Source: Firmicutes bacterium HGW-Firmicutes-16
GTDB taxonomy: Bacteria > Bacillota > Clostridia > Oscillospirales > Oscillospiraceae
Assembly (NCBI GenBank): GCA_002841545.1
Contig: PGZZ01000005.1
Coordinates: 124,001-188,000, forward strand
DNA length: 64,000 nucleotides
Direction of reading: 5' to 3'
The notes under the pieces are model-generated. The model was not told where the DNA came from. It was given only the letters and a program-made list of their open reading frames with translations, and searched no databases. Positions 53,385 to 61,672 of the stretch are shown here, one piece after another. Every line of letters begins with the position of its first letter. Positions within the stretch are counted from its first letter, which is position 1. Made by a program: the position numbers and the translations under genes.

Positions 53385-54167
53385 TTATTTCAATTTGATA
53401 GCCTCGTCATAGGCGAAGATAGCAGCGCCTAAAGCGCCCGTAAGCTGAGGCATCGGTGCGGGAAGTATATTCATTTCGAGTATTTCCGACATTGCCCTTA
53501 TGACACCCAGATTCTGCGCGACTCCGCCCGTCAATACGACGTCCGGTTCGATGCCAACACGCCTCGCCAGCCCCGCCACTCGGTTCGCGACTGACATATG
53601 GATACCTGCCGCAATATCCTCGCGCTTTTTTCCCGCTGCAAGCTGCGAAATGACTTCCGACTCCGCAAAAACGGTGCAGACGTTGCTTATTGATATCCGC
53701 TCCGTCGACCTTGAGGAAAGCTCCGCGAGCTCGCCGACGTCTACTTCGAGTATCTTTGCCATGACGTCAAGGAAGCGGCCCGTACCCGCAGCGCATTTGT
53801 CGTTCATTACAAAGCCCGTTAGAGTCCCTGCGGGACTGAGCTTTAGCGCCTTCGCGTCCTGACCGCCGATATCGATAATGGTACGGGCCTGCGGCATCAG
53901 AAAATGTACGCCCTTTGCGTGGCAGCTAAGCTCGCTTATCTGGTTGTCGGCTTTTTCGAAGGTAAGGCGCCCGTAGCCCGTTACGACTATCCGCGAGACA
54001 CCCTCCGGCATGAGTCCCGCTGCTTTAAAAACGTCCTCATAGACCCTGCCCGGTCCGCTTGTACCTGTTCCGGTCTGGATGATCGAGCTTCCGACTATTT
54101 CTTTTCCGTCTTTCAGCGCAACGGCTTTGCAGGCGGTCGAGCCGATGTCGATTCCAATCGTGTACAA
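53385..54167 (-). CDS. 2-hydroxyacyl-CoA dehydratase activator ATPase (component A, HadI/FldI-like)
   Basis: A 260-residue homodimeric ATPase that injects one electron into the dehydratase. The ASKHA fold is shown by TIGIDIGSTACKAVALKDGK at the start, IIDIGGQDAKALKLSP near 97 and VLTGGVAQNLGVI near 210. The bridging 4Fe-4S ligands are Cys125 in NDKCAAGTGRFLDVMAK and Cys164 in ISNVCTVFAESEV. It is oxygen-sensitive in known members. It lies upstream of the alpha subunit in the A-I-B-C order of the had and fld operons. Confidence 0.95.
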   Translation of the reverse strand: MYTIGIDIGSTACKAVALKDGKEIVGSSIIQTGTGTSGPGRVYEDVFKAAGLMPEGVSRIVVTGYGRLTFEKADNQISELSCHAKGVHFLMPQARTIIDIGGQDAKALKLSPAGTLTGFVMNDKCAAGTGRFLDVMAKILEVDVGELAELSSRSTERISISNVCTVFAESEVISQLAAGKKREDIAAGIHMSVANRVAGLARRVGIEPDVVLTGGVAQNLGVIRAMSEILEMNILPAPMPQLTGALGAAIFAYDEAIKLK

Positions 54168-54227
54168 TTTTTGTTTTCTCCTTATACTGAACTTCGATGA
54201 ACATCGGGAATAATCTCCACACGAGCA

Positions 54228-54356
54228 TTATCCGGCGATATCTTTATCTTCTTTCATTTTTACAATCTCTTCTTCGCTCATTCCTAATTCCTTAAGAATT
54301 TCAACTGAGTTGCAGCCGACGCCGCCAGGTAGTTTTTGTGTTCTGTTATCGGGCAT
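54228..54356 (-). CDS. 42-residue reading frame resembling the tail of the adjacent CoA-transferase
   Basis: A short frame starting 24 bp after the CoA-transferase stop encodes MPDNRTQKLPGGVGCNSVEI and continues with LKELGMSEEEIVKMKEDKD. It closely parallels the C-terminal end of that gene (FLPGGLGAEAKDILKEMGYS, EEDMKKLKDDG). It has only a weak GAAGAAG ribosome-binding site. It is either the relic of a second CoA-transferase copy deleted down to its tail or a functional microprotein. I treat it as a likely relic. Confidence 0.5.
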   Translation of the reverse strand: MPDNRTQKLPGGVGCNSVEILKELGMSEEEIVKMKEDKDIAG

Positions 54357-54379
54357 GCTTCTTCTTCAGAAGCTAATTA

Positions 54380-55606
54380 TTAGAAAAACTCTCCAAAGTT
54401 GATTACCCCGTCGTCCTTCAACTTTTTCATGTCTTCTTCGCTGTATCCCATCTCCTTTAGGATGTCTTTGGCTTCCGCGCCGAGGCCGCCGGGGAGGAAC
54501 TCATAGTCGAAACCGTTGCCCATGCTCCTGAGTCTGGTAGGTGTCGTGGCCATCGGGCTCTTATTGCCGTTCCCGTGCGTGACGATTTTCATGAAGTCGT
54601 TAGCATATACTTGCTCGTCTTCACGGACGTCCTTCGATGTGAAAATTCTTTCTGCCGGGATGCTCGCTTCCGCGAACAACTCTGCCCACTCAAAAGCCGT
54701 CTTTTTAATAAACTCCGCCTGTAACATGTCCTTAATTTCTAATTTGTGCATGAGCATACCCATTATATCGTTGTATTCCTCATTCTGCCCGAGCTCGTGC
54801 AGACCCAGCACATCACAGGTCTTCGGGAAATAGGTTATGTAATCGGGCGAAGCGAGATAGAGCCACTCGCCGTCCGAGCACTTGTACACGGTGACCAGCG
54901 GGGATTGCGGGTCGGAGTGCGTGCCGGGAAGCACATGTTCATAGTGATCCGCTGCATGTACGAAGCCCAGCGCGTAAATACCTACATGGTAGAGGCTCGC
55001 GTGGACATAGTCACCCTTGCCCGTCTTCTCCCTGTTATAGAGGGCGAGGTTAATGCCTGCAAGAAGGGACAAGGCGAGCTGATTGTCGCCAAAGGCCGGG
55101 ACGTTAAACGGAGGTGGGCCTTCTCTGTCAGCGACCATGTTCATAAAGCCTGAGCGGGCAAAGTATGTGGAGAAGTCGAAGGCTGCGCGGTCCTTAAGGG
55201 GACCCTTCTCACCATAGCCCAGAACATGCGCGTAAATGAGTCTGGGGTATTTTTGGCTGAGGGAATCATAGTCGAGACCCACTTTTTTTAGTGCTTCCTG
55301 ACGAAGGCTGGTAATGAAAACATCAGCCTCAGCGATCAACTTATGAACGATTTCCTGGCCGGCCGGTGTTTTGATGTTTACCGGAATCAAGCGCTTGTTC
55401 GAGTTCGCTATGTGGAACGTGGGGTTTTCGTCGTCGTCGATGGGCGACAGCAGATTCATGCCTAGCGGGCGCAGTGTGTCACCGTTGTAGTTCTCGATCT
55501 TGATGACGTCAGCGCCCCAGTCACCAAGGGTACGCGAGGTTGTCGGTCCAGCGATCATAATAGACATGTCTACTACTTTGATACCTTCCAAGATTTTTTC
55601 AGACAT
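54380..55606 (-). CDS. Family III CoA-transferase (CaiB/BaiF, HadA/FldA-like)
   Basis: A 408-residue enzyme that moves CoA from an acyl-CoA donor to the 2-hydroxy acid. It opens ILEGIKVVDMSIMIAGPTTS and has the GADVIKIEN segment. The catalytic Asp is at 174 in VPAFGDNQLALSLLAGI. NREKTGKGDYVHASL is a family mark. It is the first gene of the dehydratase operon, preceded by a sigma-54-type promoter. The order CoA-transferase, activator, alpha, beta matches hadAIBC and fldAIBC. No acyl-CoA dehydrogenase follows, so final reduction of the enoyl-CoA would rely on a gene elsewhere. Confidence 0.93.
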   Translation of the reverse strand: MSEKILEGIKVVDMSIMIAGPTTSRTLGDWGADVIKIENYNGDTLRPLGMNLLSPIDDDENPTFHIANSNKRLIPVNIKTPAGQEIVHKLIAEADVFITSLRQEALKKVGLDYDSLSQKYPRLIYAHVLGYGEKGPLKDRAAFDFSTYFARSGFMNMVADREGPPPFNVPAFGDNQLALSLLAGINLALYNREKTGKGDYVHASLYHVGIYALGFVHAADHYEHVLPGTHSDPQSPLVTVYKCSDGEWLYLASPDYITYFPKTCDVLGLHELGQNEEYNDIMGMLMHKLEIKDMLQAEFIKKTAFEWAELFAEASIPAERIFTSKDVREDEQVYANDFMKIVTHGNGNKSPMATTPTRLRSMGNGFDYEFLPGGLGAEAKDILKEMGYSEEDMKKLKDDGVINFGEFF

Positions 55607-55672
55607 AAACTACCTCCATCAAATTATTTTGTTATTGGGTACCTTCCCCCTTCTATGTTCACTATTTATATA

Positions 55673-55688
55673 AGCAAAGATCATACCA
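55673..55688 (-). promoter_or_regulatory. Sigma-54 promoter of the dehydratase operon
   Basis: On the minus strand, TGGTATGATCTTTGCT has GG and GC separated by exactly 10 bases, the -24/-12 rule. It lies about 67 bp upstream of the CoA-transferase start. The neighbouring gene is a sigma-54-dependent activator, which supports the assignment. Confidence 0.78.
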
Positions 55689-55743
55689 AAAGAACCGTTC
55701 TTTACCAGAGCCAAAATCTTTGGCAGTTGTTCGAGGTTTGTCC

Positions 55744-55759
55744 TTGCACATTTGTGCAA
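55744..55759. promoter_or_regulatory. Candidate upstream activating site
   Basis: A perfect 16-bp palindrome, TTGCACATTTGTGCAA, about 55 bp upstream of the -24 element. A symmetric site here is a good candidate for the Fis-type domain of the neighbouring activator. It is the most likely UAS in the gap 55607-55853. Confidence 0.55.
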
Positions 55760-55792
55760 TATTCACATATTTATGGCTGCATCTAAATATAA

Positions 55793-55834
55793 AGAGTCGC
55801 AAATTGCAATAACCTTATTGCAATTTGCGACTCT
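55793..55834 (-). terminator. Long perfect hairpin after the sigma-54 activator gene
   Basis: 20-bp perfect arms (55793-55812 and 55815-55834) with a CC loop start about 20 bp past the activator stop and are followed by TTTATATTT on the minus strand. It is probably a terminator. The TTGCAATAA-type halves resemble the nearby 16-bp palindrome, so it may double as a binding site. Confidence 0.65.
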
Positions 55835-55853
55835 CTTTGTGCTTCAACACAGT

Positions 55854-57287
55854 TTATCTTTTGAGTTTTCGGTAAATGGTGGACGGGGGCACGCCGAGGG
55901 CGGCAGCCGCCTTCGGGACGGTTTTATGTTTGTCGAGTGCCATGTCGATGAGCTGCTTTTCCATCTCCTCCTGCGCTTTTGAAAGGGTCGTAAGCTCTGT
56001 AACCTTGACTGTCTGCTCGGAAACGTCTCTTCCCTCGTTTTCAATGTCGAGCCTCAAAATCGGCAGCAGGTCCTCTTGAAGCAGTGGGCCGTCCTCGGAT
56101 AGAATGACGATACGCTCAACTACGTTCTTAATCTGGCGCACATTTCCGCGCCACGGCAGGCAGCACAGGTAATTGTATGCCGCGGCGGAGAGCTGGACAG
56201 CTCTGTTATATTTTTTGTTATAGAACGATACGAAGTGTTCGACCAGCGGGATAATATCCTCTCTTCTCTCTCTGACTGGAGAAACATATATCGGTATGAC
56301 GCTGAGTCTGTAAAGAAGGTCTTGTCGGAATATCGAGCCATCGAGCAGCCTTGACGCGCTTAGATTCGTCGCACTTATATATCTTACGTTAATTACGGAC
56401 TCCCTTGTCGATCCAATCCGGCGGAGCATGCCATCCTGCTGAACACGCAGGAGTTTGCCCTGCACCTCAAGCGGCAGGTCACCAATCTCGTCGAGGAAAA
56501 AGGTTCCCCCGTCTGCTTCCTCCAAAAGACCTTTTTTGCCACCTCTTTTGCTTCCCGTGAACGCACCCTCGACGTAGCCAAAAAGCTCGGATTCAATGAG
56601 TTCTTTCGGAATTGCGGCGCAGTTTATCACGACAAAGGGCTTGTCCTTTCTAGCACTATTCCTATGTATGAACTTTGCAATCTCTTCTTTGCCGACACCC
56701 GATTCGCCTGTAATAAAAACCGACGCGTCAGACTTTGAGGCGCGCATGGAGAGCTTGAGCGTATCCTCCATTTTCTTGCTTGAGGATATTATGGAATCCG
56801 TTTTGTCGTATTCCGCGAGCTTATGCACCATTACGGAATAATATCGATTAAGCTTCTCCGCTGCGGCGAGCTGCTCTTCTAACTGGATAAGCTTTGTCAT
56901 ATCGCGTCCGGTGGCAACTACGTATTGCAGCTGCCCGTTCTCCATAATCGGAATCGCCGTATATAAAATTGTTTTGTCCAGACCCTTGCTCTCCAGCTTA
57001 TATCTGATGTTTCTCTGAAGGGGAACTTTCTGCTCCGCACAAAGCGCGACAACCGATGTCCCATCAAAGATGAGCGGCGCCAGAACTACATCGATGTGAT
57101 GCCCGAGCAAGTCCTCCGGCTCCATATCCGCCATTTCTCGCAGCTGAGCACAGCCCGCTTTGTTAATCATGATGACGGTCTTATCCGCGTCGCAGATTGC
57201 AATAACGGCGTCGATACCGTCGATAACAGTTTGGAGGATGCTCTTTTCAAAAACATTAATGCCTTCGCTGTTCGATTCACTATTCAT
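55854..57287 (-). CDS. Sigma-54-dependent activator (PAS-AAA-Fis)
   Basis: A 477-residue enhancer-binding protein from the ATG at 57287, chosen for the GGGAGCG site upstream; the longer frame has none. A PAS sensor lies at about 15-135 (VIDGIDAVIAICDADKTVIM). The AAA domain (about 165-400) has Walker A GESGVGKEEIAKFIHRNSAR, and FFLDEIGDLPLEVQGKLLRV with Walker B. The sigma-54 contact loop reads GAFTGS in place of GAFTGA. A Fis-type HTH (KAAAALGVPPSTIYRKLKR) closes the protein. It is adjacent to and transcribed toward the sigma-54 promoter of the dehydratase operon, so it is the probable activator. The signal is unknown. Confidence 0.93.
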   Translation of the reverse strand: MNSESNSEGINVFEKSILQTVIDGIDAVIAICDADKTVIMINKAGCAQLREMADMEPEDLLGHHIDVVLAPLIFDGTSVVALCAEQKVPLQRNIRYKLESKGLDKTILYTAIPIMENGQLQYVVATGRDMTKLIQLEEQLAAAEKLNRYYSVMVHKLAEYDKTDSIISSSKKMEDTLKLSMRASKSDASVFITGESGVGKEEIAKFIHRNSARKDKPFVVINCAAIPKELIESELFGYVEGAFTGSKRGGKKGLLEEADGGTFFLDEIGDLPLEVQGKLLRVQQDGMLRRIGSTRESVINVRYISATNLSASRLLDGSIFRQDLLYRLSVIPIYVSPVRERREDIIPLVEHFVSFYNKKYNRAVQLSAAAYNYLCCLPWRGNVRQIKNVVERIVILSEDGPLLQEDLLPILRLDIENEGRDVSEQTVKVTELTTLSKAQEEMEKQLIDMALDKHKTVPKAAAALGVPPSTIYRKLKR

Positions 57288-57378
57288 AACGCTCCCGCTT
57301 CCGACGAAATATTTGCAATCTGATAATATTATAGCATTTTGCAACGGCAGGTACAAGTAGCATAAATCAAAACGCAAA

Positions 57379-57418
57379 TAGTCCGCAAATCTTTGCAGCT
57401 ACAAAGGTTTGCGGACTA
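57379..57418 (-). terminator. Hairpin after the YhfZ-like gene
   Basis: 17-bp arms (57379-57395 and 57402-57418) with one G-T pair lie just after the YhfZ-like stop. There is no clean T-run. It shares the AGTC(C)GCAAA theme with the long hairpin at 55793, so a binding role is possible. Confidence 0.55.
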
Positions 57419-57440
57419 TAAAAGCTTTTTTATGCCGAAA

Positions 57441-58364
57441 TCAGAACCTGTAATTTGAATGTATGGTACACGCACGCTTCTGCGCTTCGGCCATGGCCTC
57501 GGGTGAAAAATATTTACTTAGCAGCGTTTTAATTCCGTAATTGTTTTTGTTTATAAGAATCGCGGGAATTGTTGTGTCCTCAGCCGGATAGTCTGTCACC
57601 GGAATCGGCAACGGAATTAGGCCCGTATTGGTCTCGAGCCACTTCTCGTTTCGGACGATTATACAGTCCACTGCGCGATTGTATATCGTTTCGACAGTTC
57701 CTTCAATTGGCATGACGACAAATTCGACTGCCTTCCCCTTGCACAGGGCTTTTGATATCTGCACCTGATCGATGGCTTCGGGGTCGACACCGACCTTCAT
57801 GCCATCAAGTATTTCGGTATGCTTATTATCCATAAAAACCAGACAATACGGCTCCTCATAACGGCAATCGGGAAGGTCAAAGAGCAGTTCAACCTCGTTA
57901 TTTTCGGCGAGAATGTACCTTGCTGCTGCCTTCGATGTCACGATATAGTCAAAAAACTCCTTCGAGAGCATTTTCAGCCTGTTGCCCGCGCCGCTGACAT
58001 AGGCTATTGCGGATTCGACCGGCAGTTTCCGACTGTCAGAGTATAGCGCCGTGGCAAGGCTTCGAAAGCTATCATTAAACGGAATCGGCATTGCGCCGAC
58101 GATGGGGTCCCAGCCGGAGTGTTTGCAAAGCTTCAAGCAATCGATACCCGTAATCACCGTGCCGAGCTTGCCGCTGCGGCTGAGGGAAACACATCCCTCT
58201 TCCTCAAGCAAGGAAATTGCGTTTTGAACAATACCCCTTGAAACGGAGAATTTTTCGATGTATTCAATTATCGTCGGCAAACGGTCGCCGATGTTCAAAG
58301 ATAGTATATCCCGCGACAGATTTGCTGTAATCGACCCGTGCTTGTTAAATTTTTTTCTGTTCAT
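57441..58364 (-). CDS. YhfZ-like GntR-type regulator
   Basis: A 307-residue regulator. The N-terminal winged helix (about 5-70) has FNKHGSITANLSRDILSLNI, GDRLPTIIEYIEKFSVSRGI and ISLLEEEGCVSLSRSGKLGT, a GntR-like pattern. The C-terminal part (about 80-300) resembles the YhfZ_C/substrate-binding fold (YSDSRKLPVESAIAYVSGAG, AVDCIIVRNEKWLETNTGLI) and probably binds a small metabolite. It is separated by only 42 bp from the GlcD-like gene of the next operon on the same strand, so it may be its last gene and control it. The target is inferred from position. Confidence 0.78.
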   Translation of the reverse strand: MNRKKFNKHGSITANLSRDILSLNIGDRLPTIIEYIEKFSVSRGIVQNAISLLEEEGCVSLSRSGKLGTVITGIDCLKLCKHSGWDPIVGAMPIPFNDSFRSLATALYSDSRKLPVESAIAYVSGAGNRLKMLSKEFFDYIVTSKAAARYILAENNEVELLFDLPDCRYEEPYCLVFMDNKHTEILDGMKVGVDPEAIDQVQISKALCKGKAVEFVVMPIEGTVETIYNRAVDCIIVRNEKWLETNTGLIPLPIPVTDYPAEDTTIPAILINKNNYGIKTLLSKYFSPEAMAEAQKRACTIHSNYRF

Positions 58365-58406
58365 ATATGCTCCTTGAAACTTGTGTTAAGTCTCGGAGAT
58401 ATTATT

Positions 58407-59912
58407 TTACAGCATATTTGAGGGGTTGAGAAGCCCTTTTTCATCAAAAAAGTGTTTTATTGTCTCAGCCGTCGCGCGGCGCGAGCCTGCCAGAATGCTG
58501 AAAACGTCTTTTTTCATTTTTCCGATACCGTTTTCCCAATTTACGCAGCTATTTTGCTCGCCCTGAGCGCGGGCAAGCTCTGCAATAAGCGCCCTGCCCT
58601 TTTCGTATTCCGCAAAGCATTCCGGAATGATATTGAAATGTAGGCGTCTTGAGTGCAAATGCCCAAAAACGACGCCCTTTAGTCCTCTATCAATAAGAGC
58701 CGCGCTGTAAAAGCGCTCCGTCTCTCTCATGCTGAACTCGGAAGTCTCAAAATCCGTACTGAGCTTGCAAATTCGGCTGTCGCTTTGGCGTATTCTGTCC
58801 AGCTCGGTATTAACGGCTTCAGGTACGGCGTGCCGCAGCAGTCGGAATTTTTCAATTTCCTCTGCGTCGGAGCCTGCCCAGGTGTCATCCTCTCCTCCGC
58901 CATATGAAGCGAACATTTCGAGAAGCTCCGATAGCTCTGCCTCAACTTTATCCGCTGATTCTCCCTCAAGTTCCAGATAAATCGCACTCTTCGCGAAGGG
59001 CGGGAAATCCGGTGCGGACTTCAACAGTGTCACTTCTTTTTTGTACTCGTTTACGAGTTTCATCGATGCCGTGTCAAAGTATTCCTCTGCGGCGAGATAT
59101 ACTCCCGTGTCGTTTTCGATTTCAAAACGCGCTTCGACTGCTTGCGCAAAGATTAGGGCTTCGTCCTTATCAAAAAAGAAGAACATGGCTCCCCAAATTT
59201 CGGGAGCGGTTTTCTCAAGCTCAAGCTCCAGCTCCGTCACAATTCCAAGCATGCCCTCGCTGCCGCCAAGCACGTCGATGAGGTCGCTGCCTTCGTGGAC
59301 AAAGGCAGGCCCTTTTCCCGCACAGCCGATTTTAGAGAGGTCTGCAAAACAGATCCGTCCAAGCTCCGGAACATCACAGCCGTCTTTGTCGAACACGCAG
59401 TCACCGCGATGAATTTTGAGAACGCTCCCGTTTGTAAGCAGAATCTTTAATCCTAGTACCTTGTCAGTCGTATCTCCGTGCAGCGGGGAATTCGGTCCCT
59501 TTGCATTGCACGAAAACATTCCTCCAACGGTGGCGGTTTTTTCAGTGGGGTCGGGCAGGAAGGTTCGTCCAGAAAGAGCAGCGGCATTATGGGAGCAATA
59601 CTCAAGCAGTTCGGAGAGTCTCACGCCCGGCTCAAGTGCAACAATAGCTATGTCCCCAACTGTCTCGTGCCCGATTATTTTATTCAGCTTTTCTGTTGAA
59701 ATAACGTGACCGCCGTTAGGTACAGCCGCGCCGCAGATACCTGTCAGCGCGCCTTGCATGGTTACCGGAATGCCCTTTGCCCACATTTCTTTTGCAATGC
59801 TTTGCAGTTCTTGAACAGAGGAGGGGACGGAGAACGTGTCACAAAATCCCGTCAGGCGCGATTCGTCCCTAAGCCTTGAGCTTTCTTGCTCCGACATTAT
59901 TTTGATATCCAC
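58407..59912 (-). CDS. FAD-binding oxidase/dehydrogenase, GlcD/YgcU-like
   Basis: A 501-residue flavoprotein from the GTG at 59912, chosen because AAGGAGG is seven bases upstream and it begins right after etfA; a longer frame would overlap etfA. The VAO-type FAD domain (about 35-215) has FSVPSSVQELQSIAKEMWAK, VALEPGVRLSELLEYCSHNA, GRTFLPDPTEKTATVGGMFS and NAKGPNSPLHGDTTDKVLGL. The C-terminal half ends FFDEKGLLNPSNML. Related proteins oxidise 2-hydroxy acids and pass electrons to an electron-transfer flavoprotein; here EtfA/EtfB genes stand directly ahead. In E. coli the ygcU-ygcQR set has the same makeup. The substrate is unknown. Confidence 0.88.
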   Translation of the reverse strand: MDIKIMSEQESSRLRDESRLTGFCDTFSVPSSVQELQSIAKEMWAKGIPVTMQGALTGICGAAVPNGGHVISTEKLNKIIGHETVGDIAIVALEPGVRLSELLEYCSHNAAALSGRTFLPDPTEKTATVGGMFSCNAKGPNSPLHGDTTDKVLGLKILLTNGSVLKIHRGDCVFDKDGCDVPELGRICFADLSKIGCAGKGPAFVHEGSDLIDVLGGSEGMLGIVTELELELEKTAPEIWGAMFFFFDKDEALIFAQAVEARFEIENDTGVYLAAEEYFDTASMKLVNEYKKEVTLLKSAPDFPPFAKSAIYLELEGESADKVEAELSELLEMFASYGGGEDDTWAGSDAEEIEKFRLLRHAVPEAVNTELDRIRQSDSRICKLSTDFETSEFSMRETERFYSAALIDRGLKGVVFGHLHSRRLHFNIIPECFAEYEKGRALIAELARAQGEQNSCVNWENGIGKMKKDVFSILAGSRRATAETIKHFFDEKGLLNPSNML

Positions 59913-59931
59913 TTCAAGCCCTCCTTGTGTG

Positions 59932-60876
59932 TCAGCCATTCCGATACTTTTGTAAAAGCGCCTCCGCAAATTCATTGCAGTCTGCGATGACACCGACGTC
60001 GCAGTTATCAAAAATAAGCGCGTTCGGATCGCGATTTACCGCTATGAGAAGCTTGCTTTTCTCAACTCCTGCGAGAAAAGGCGCTGCACCCGAGGCCCCG
60101 AACACGATGCTGCATTTTGGTGACAAAACAGCGGCAGAGCTTCCAATCATGCGCTCGCGCGGGATTTTTCCATCGTAGACTGCGGGTCTTGTTCCGCCGA
60201 GCACGCCGCCCATCACTTCCGCAAGTTCTTCCAGCTTTCGGAAGCTTTCAGCCTTTCCGACACCTCTTCCGGCGGCGATAACAAGCTCCGAGCTTTTGAG
60301 CAAATCACCGTTTTCGGTGCTTTCGTATTCAATATTGGTGAGCCACGCCGGTGGCTCCGTTTTTGCTTCAAAACGGGCGAGCTCCGGAGTATCATTGCTT
60401 TGTTCTTTCTCCTCATTTGGCGAGGGTATCAACGACAGCACAAGCGGCAGCGTTTCAAATCGAAATGTCGCGTGCAGATTGCCAGAATACACTGGTTTTC
60501 TTACAGACGCACCGCTTTCATCACAACTAAACTCAATCGCTTGCAGCATGCACCCTCCGCTGATTAACACGGAAAGCCGCGCGGCGAGATCATCGCCCCG
60601 AAGCCCCGAAGGCAAAACGATTACGTCCACAGGGTGCCTGCAAAAGCACTTATATACCGCATCGGCACAGCATACGGGCTCTTTGAGGTGCGCTTGCTCG
60701 CTCGGAATTATTTCGGTTATCTTTTGAATGTTCAGTTTTTTGACTTTCTGTGTATCGTCAATGCCGCCTAAAACCCATAGTTCGATTGAATTTTCGGTCT
60801 GTTTAACCGAGATTTGACTGAGAAGCGAATTAGCGATTAAAAGCTCGTCCGAGAAACAGACAACAGAGATTTTCAT
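59932..60876 (-). CDS. etfA: Electron-transfer flavoprotein subunit alpha (YgcQ-like)
   Basis: A 314-residue FAD-binding subunit. The C-terminal FAD domain (about 190-305) has LVIAAGRGVGKAESFRKLEE, GGTRPAVYDGKIPRERMIGS and VFGASGAAPFLAGVEKSKLL, INRDPNALIFDNCDVGVIAD. The usual SGAIQH loop is SGAAPF here, so flavin interactions may differ from canonical Etf. It overlaps the etfB stop by 4 bp (ATGA). Together with EtfB it probably carries electrons from the GlcD-like dehydrogenase. Confidence 0.9.
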   Translation of the reverse strand: MKISVVCFSDELLIANSLLSQISVKQTENSIELWVLGGIDDTQKVKKLNIQKITEIIPSEQAHLKEPVCCADAVYKCFCRHPVDVIVLPSGLRGDDLAARLSVLISGGCMLQAIEFSCDESGASVRKPVYSGNLHATFRFETLPLVLSLIPSPNEEKEQSNDTPELARFEAKTEPPAWLTNIEYESTENGDLLKSSELVIAAGRGVGKAESFRKLEELAEVMGGVLGGTRPAVYDGKIPRERMIGSSAAVLSPKCSIVFGASGAAPFLAGVEKSKLLIAVNRDPNALIFDNCDVGVIADCNEFAEALLQKYRNG

Positions 60877-61667
60877 CGTTTAACCACCTCCGGATAAGCC
60901 TCAAGAAGCTTCGCCGCCTTGTCACCGCAGGTTTTGCCCTCAACAAACACGCAGTGACGCATCTTCTTTTCGTGGCTCAGCGAGCACAGTTCGGCGTTTC
61001 TTCCGCCGCTGTACGAAGTCTCTGATATTTCAATCGTTTCCGCTGAGAGCTTTGAAACGGCAAGCTTCTGCTTCAGCGTTGCCATACGAAGGTAAGGGTT
61101 CACGCTGTTGCCGATTGCATATAGGGCGGGGGTGTGAACCGTTGCCTTGCGCACACCGTTTCCCATGTCGCAGGTGACTTTTAGTTTGCCGTCAGTATAT
61201 TGAAGTTCTGAAACGTTATTTATACAAGGAATTCCTTGTCTTTCTGCCAGAAAATACGGTGTAAGTCCATTAGCTCCGTCCGCCGATTGCATCCCTGTTA
61301 TTACAAGGTCATATTCACAGTTTCCAGCAAGCTCACTTAGGATTCCGGAAAGCATGTATGGAGAAAACAGACGTTCGGTTGACAGCGTCCCCTGCAAAAT
61401 TCTTTCAACTCCGACGGCAAAAAGGTTTTTAAAGAAAGCCTCATATTTCCCGTTGCCCAGCGTAATTGCGGTAATGTGTACAGTCTCTCCCTGCTTTTCG
61501 GCGCTGTCTTTGATACGAAGTGCGGTTTCAATCCCCGCTTCGTCGAAGCAGCTTATGACTTTCTTTACGTAGCTCAAATCCACGCCGGAAACATCCGCCG
61601 ACGACCAGTCACGTTCCATAACGAGGTCAAGGTCGCTTACAATTTTAAAGCAACAAAGAATATTCAA
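60873..61667 (-). CDS. etfB: Electron-transfer flavoprotein subunit beta (YgcR-like)
   Basis: A 264-residue subunit. It opens MNILCCFKIVSDLDLVMERD. The Etf beta fold has KKVISCFDEAGIETALRIKD, ITLGNGKYEAFFKNLFAVGV and LVITGMQSADGANGLTPYFL, where AMP or the bifurcating FAD binds. Whether it bifurcates cannot be told. It precedes etfA and follows the kinase by 5 bp. Confidence 0.9.
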   Translation of the reverse strand: MNILCCFKIVSDLDLVMERDWSSADVSGVDLSYVKKVISCFDEAGIETALRIKDSAEKQGETVHITAITLGNGKYEAFFKNLFAVGVERILQGTLSTERLFSPYMLSGILSELAGNCEYDLVITGMQSADGANGLTPYFLAERQGIPCINNVSELQYTDGKLKVTCDMGNGVRKATVHTPALYAIGNSVNPYLRMATLKQKLAVSKLSAETIEISETSYSGGRNAELCSLSHEKKMRHCVFVEGKTCGDKAAKLLEAYPEVVKR

Positions 61668-61672
61668 CGCTT

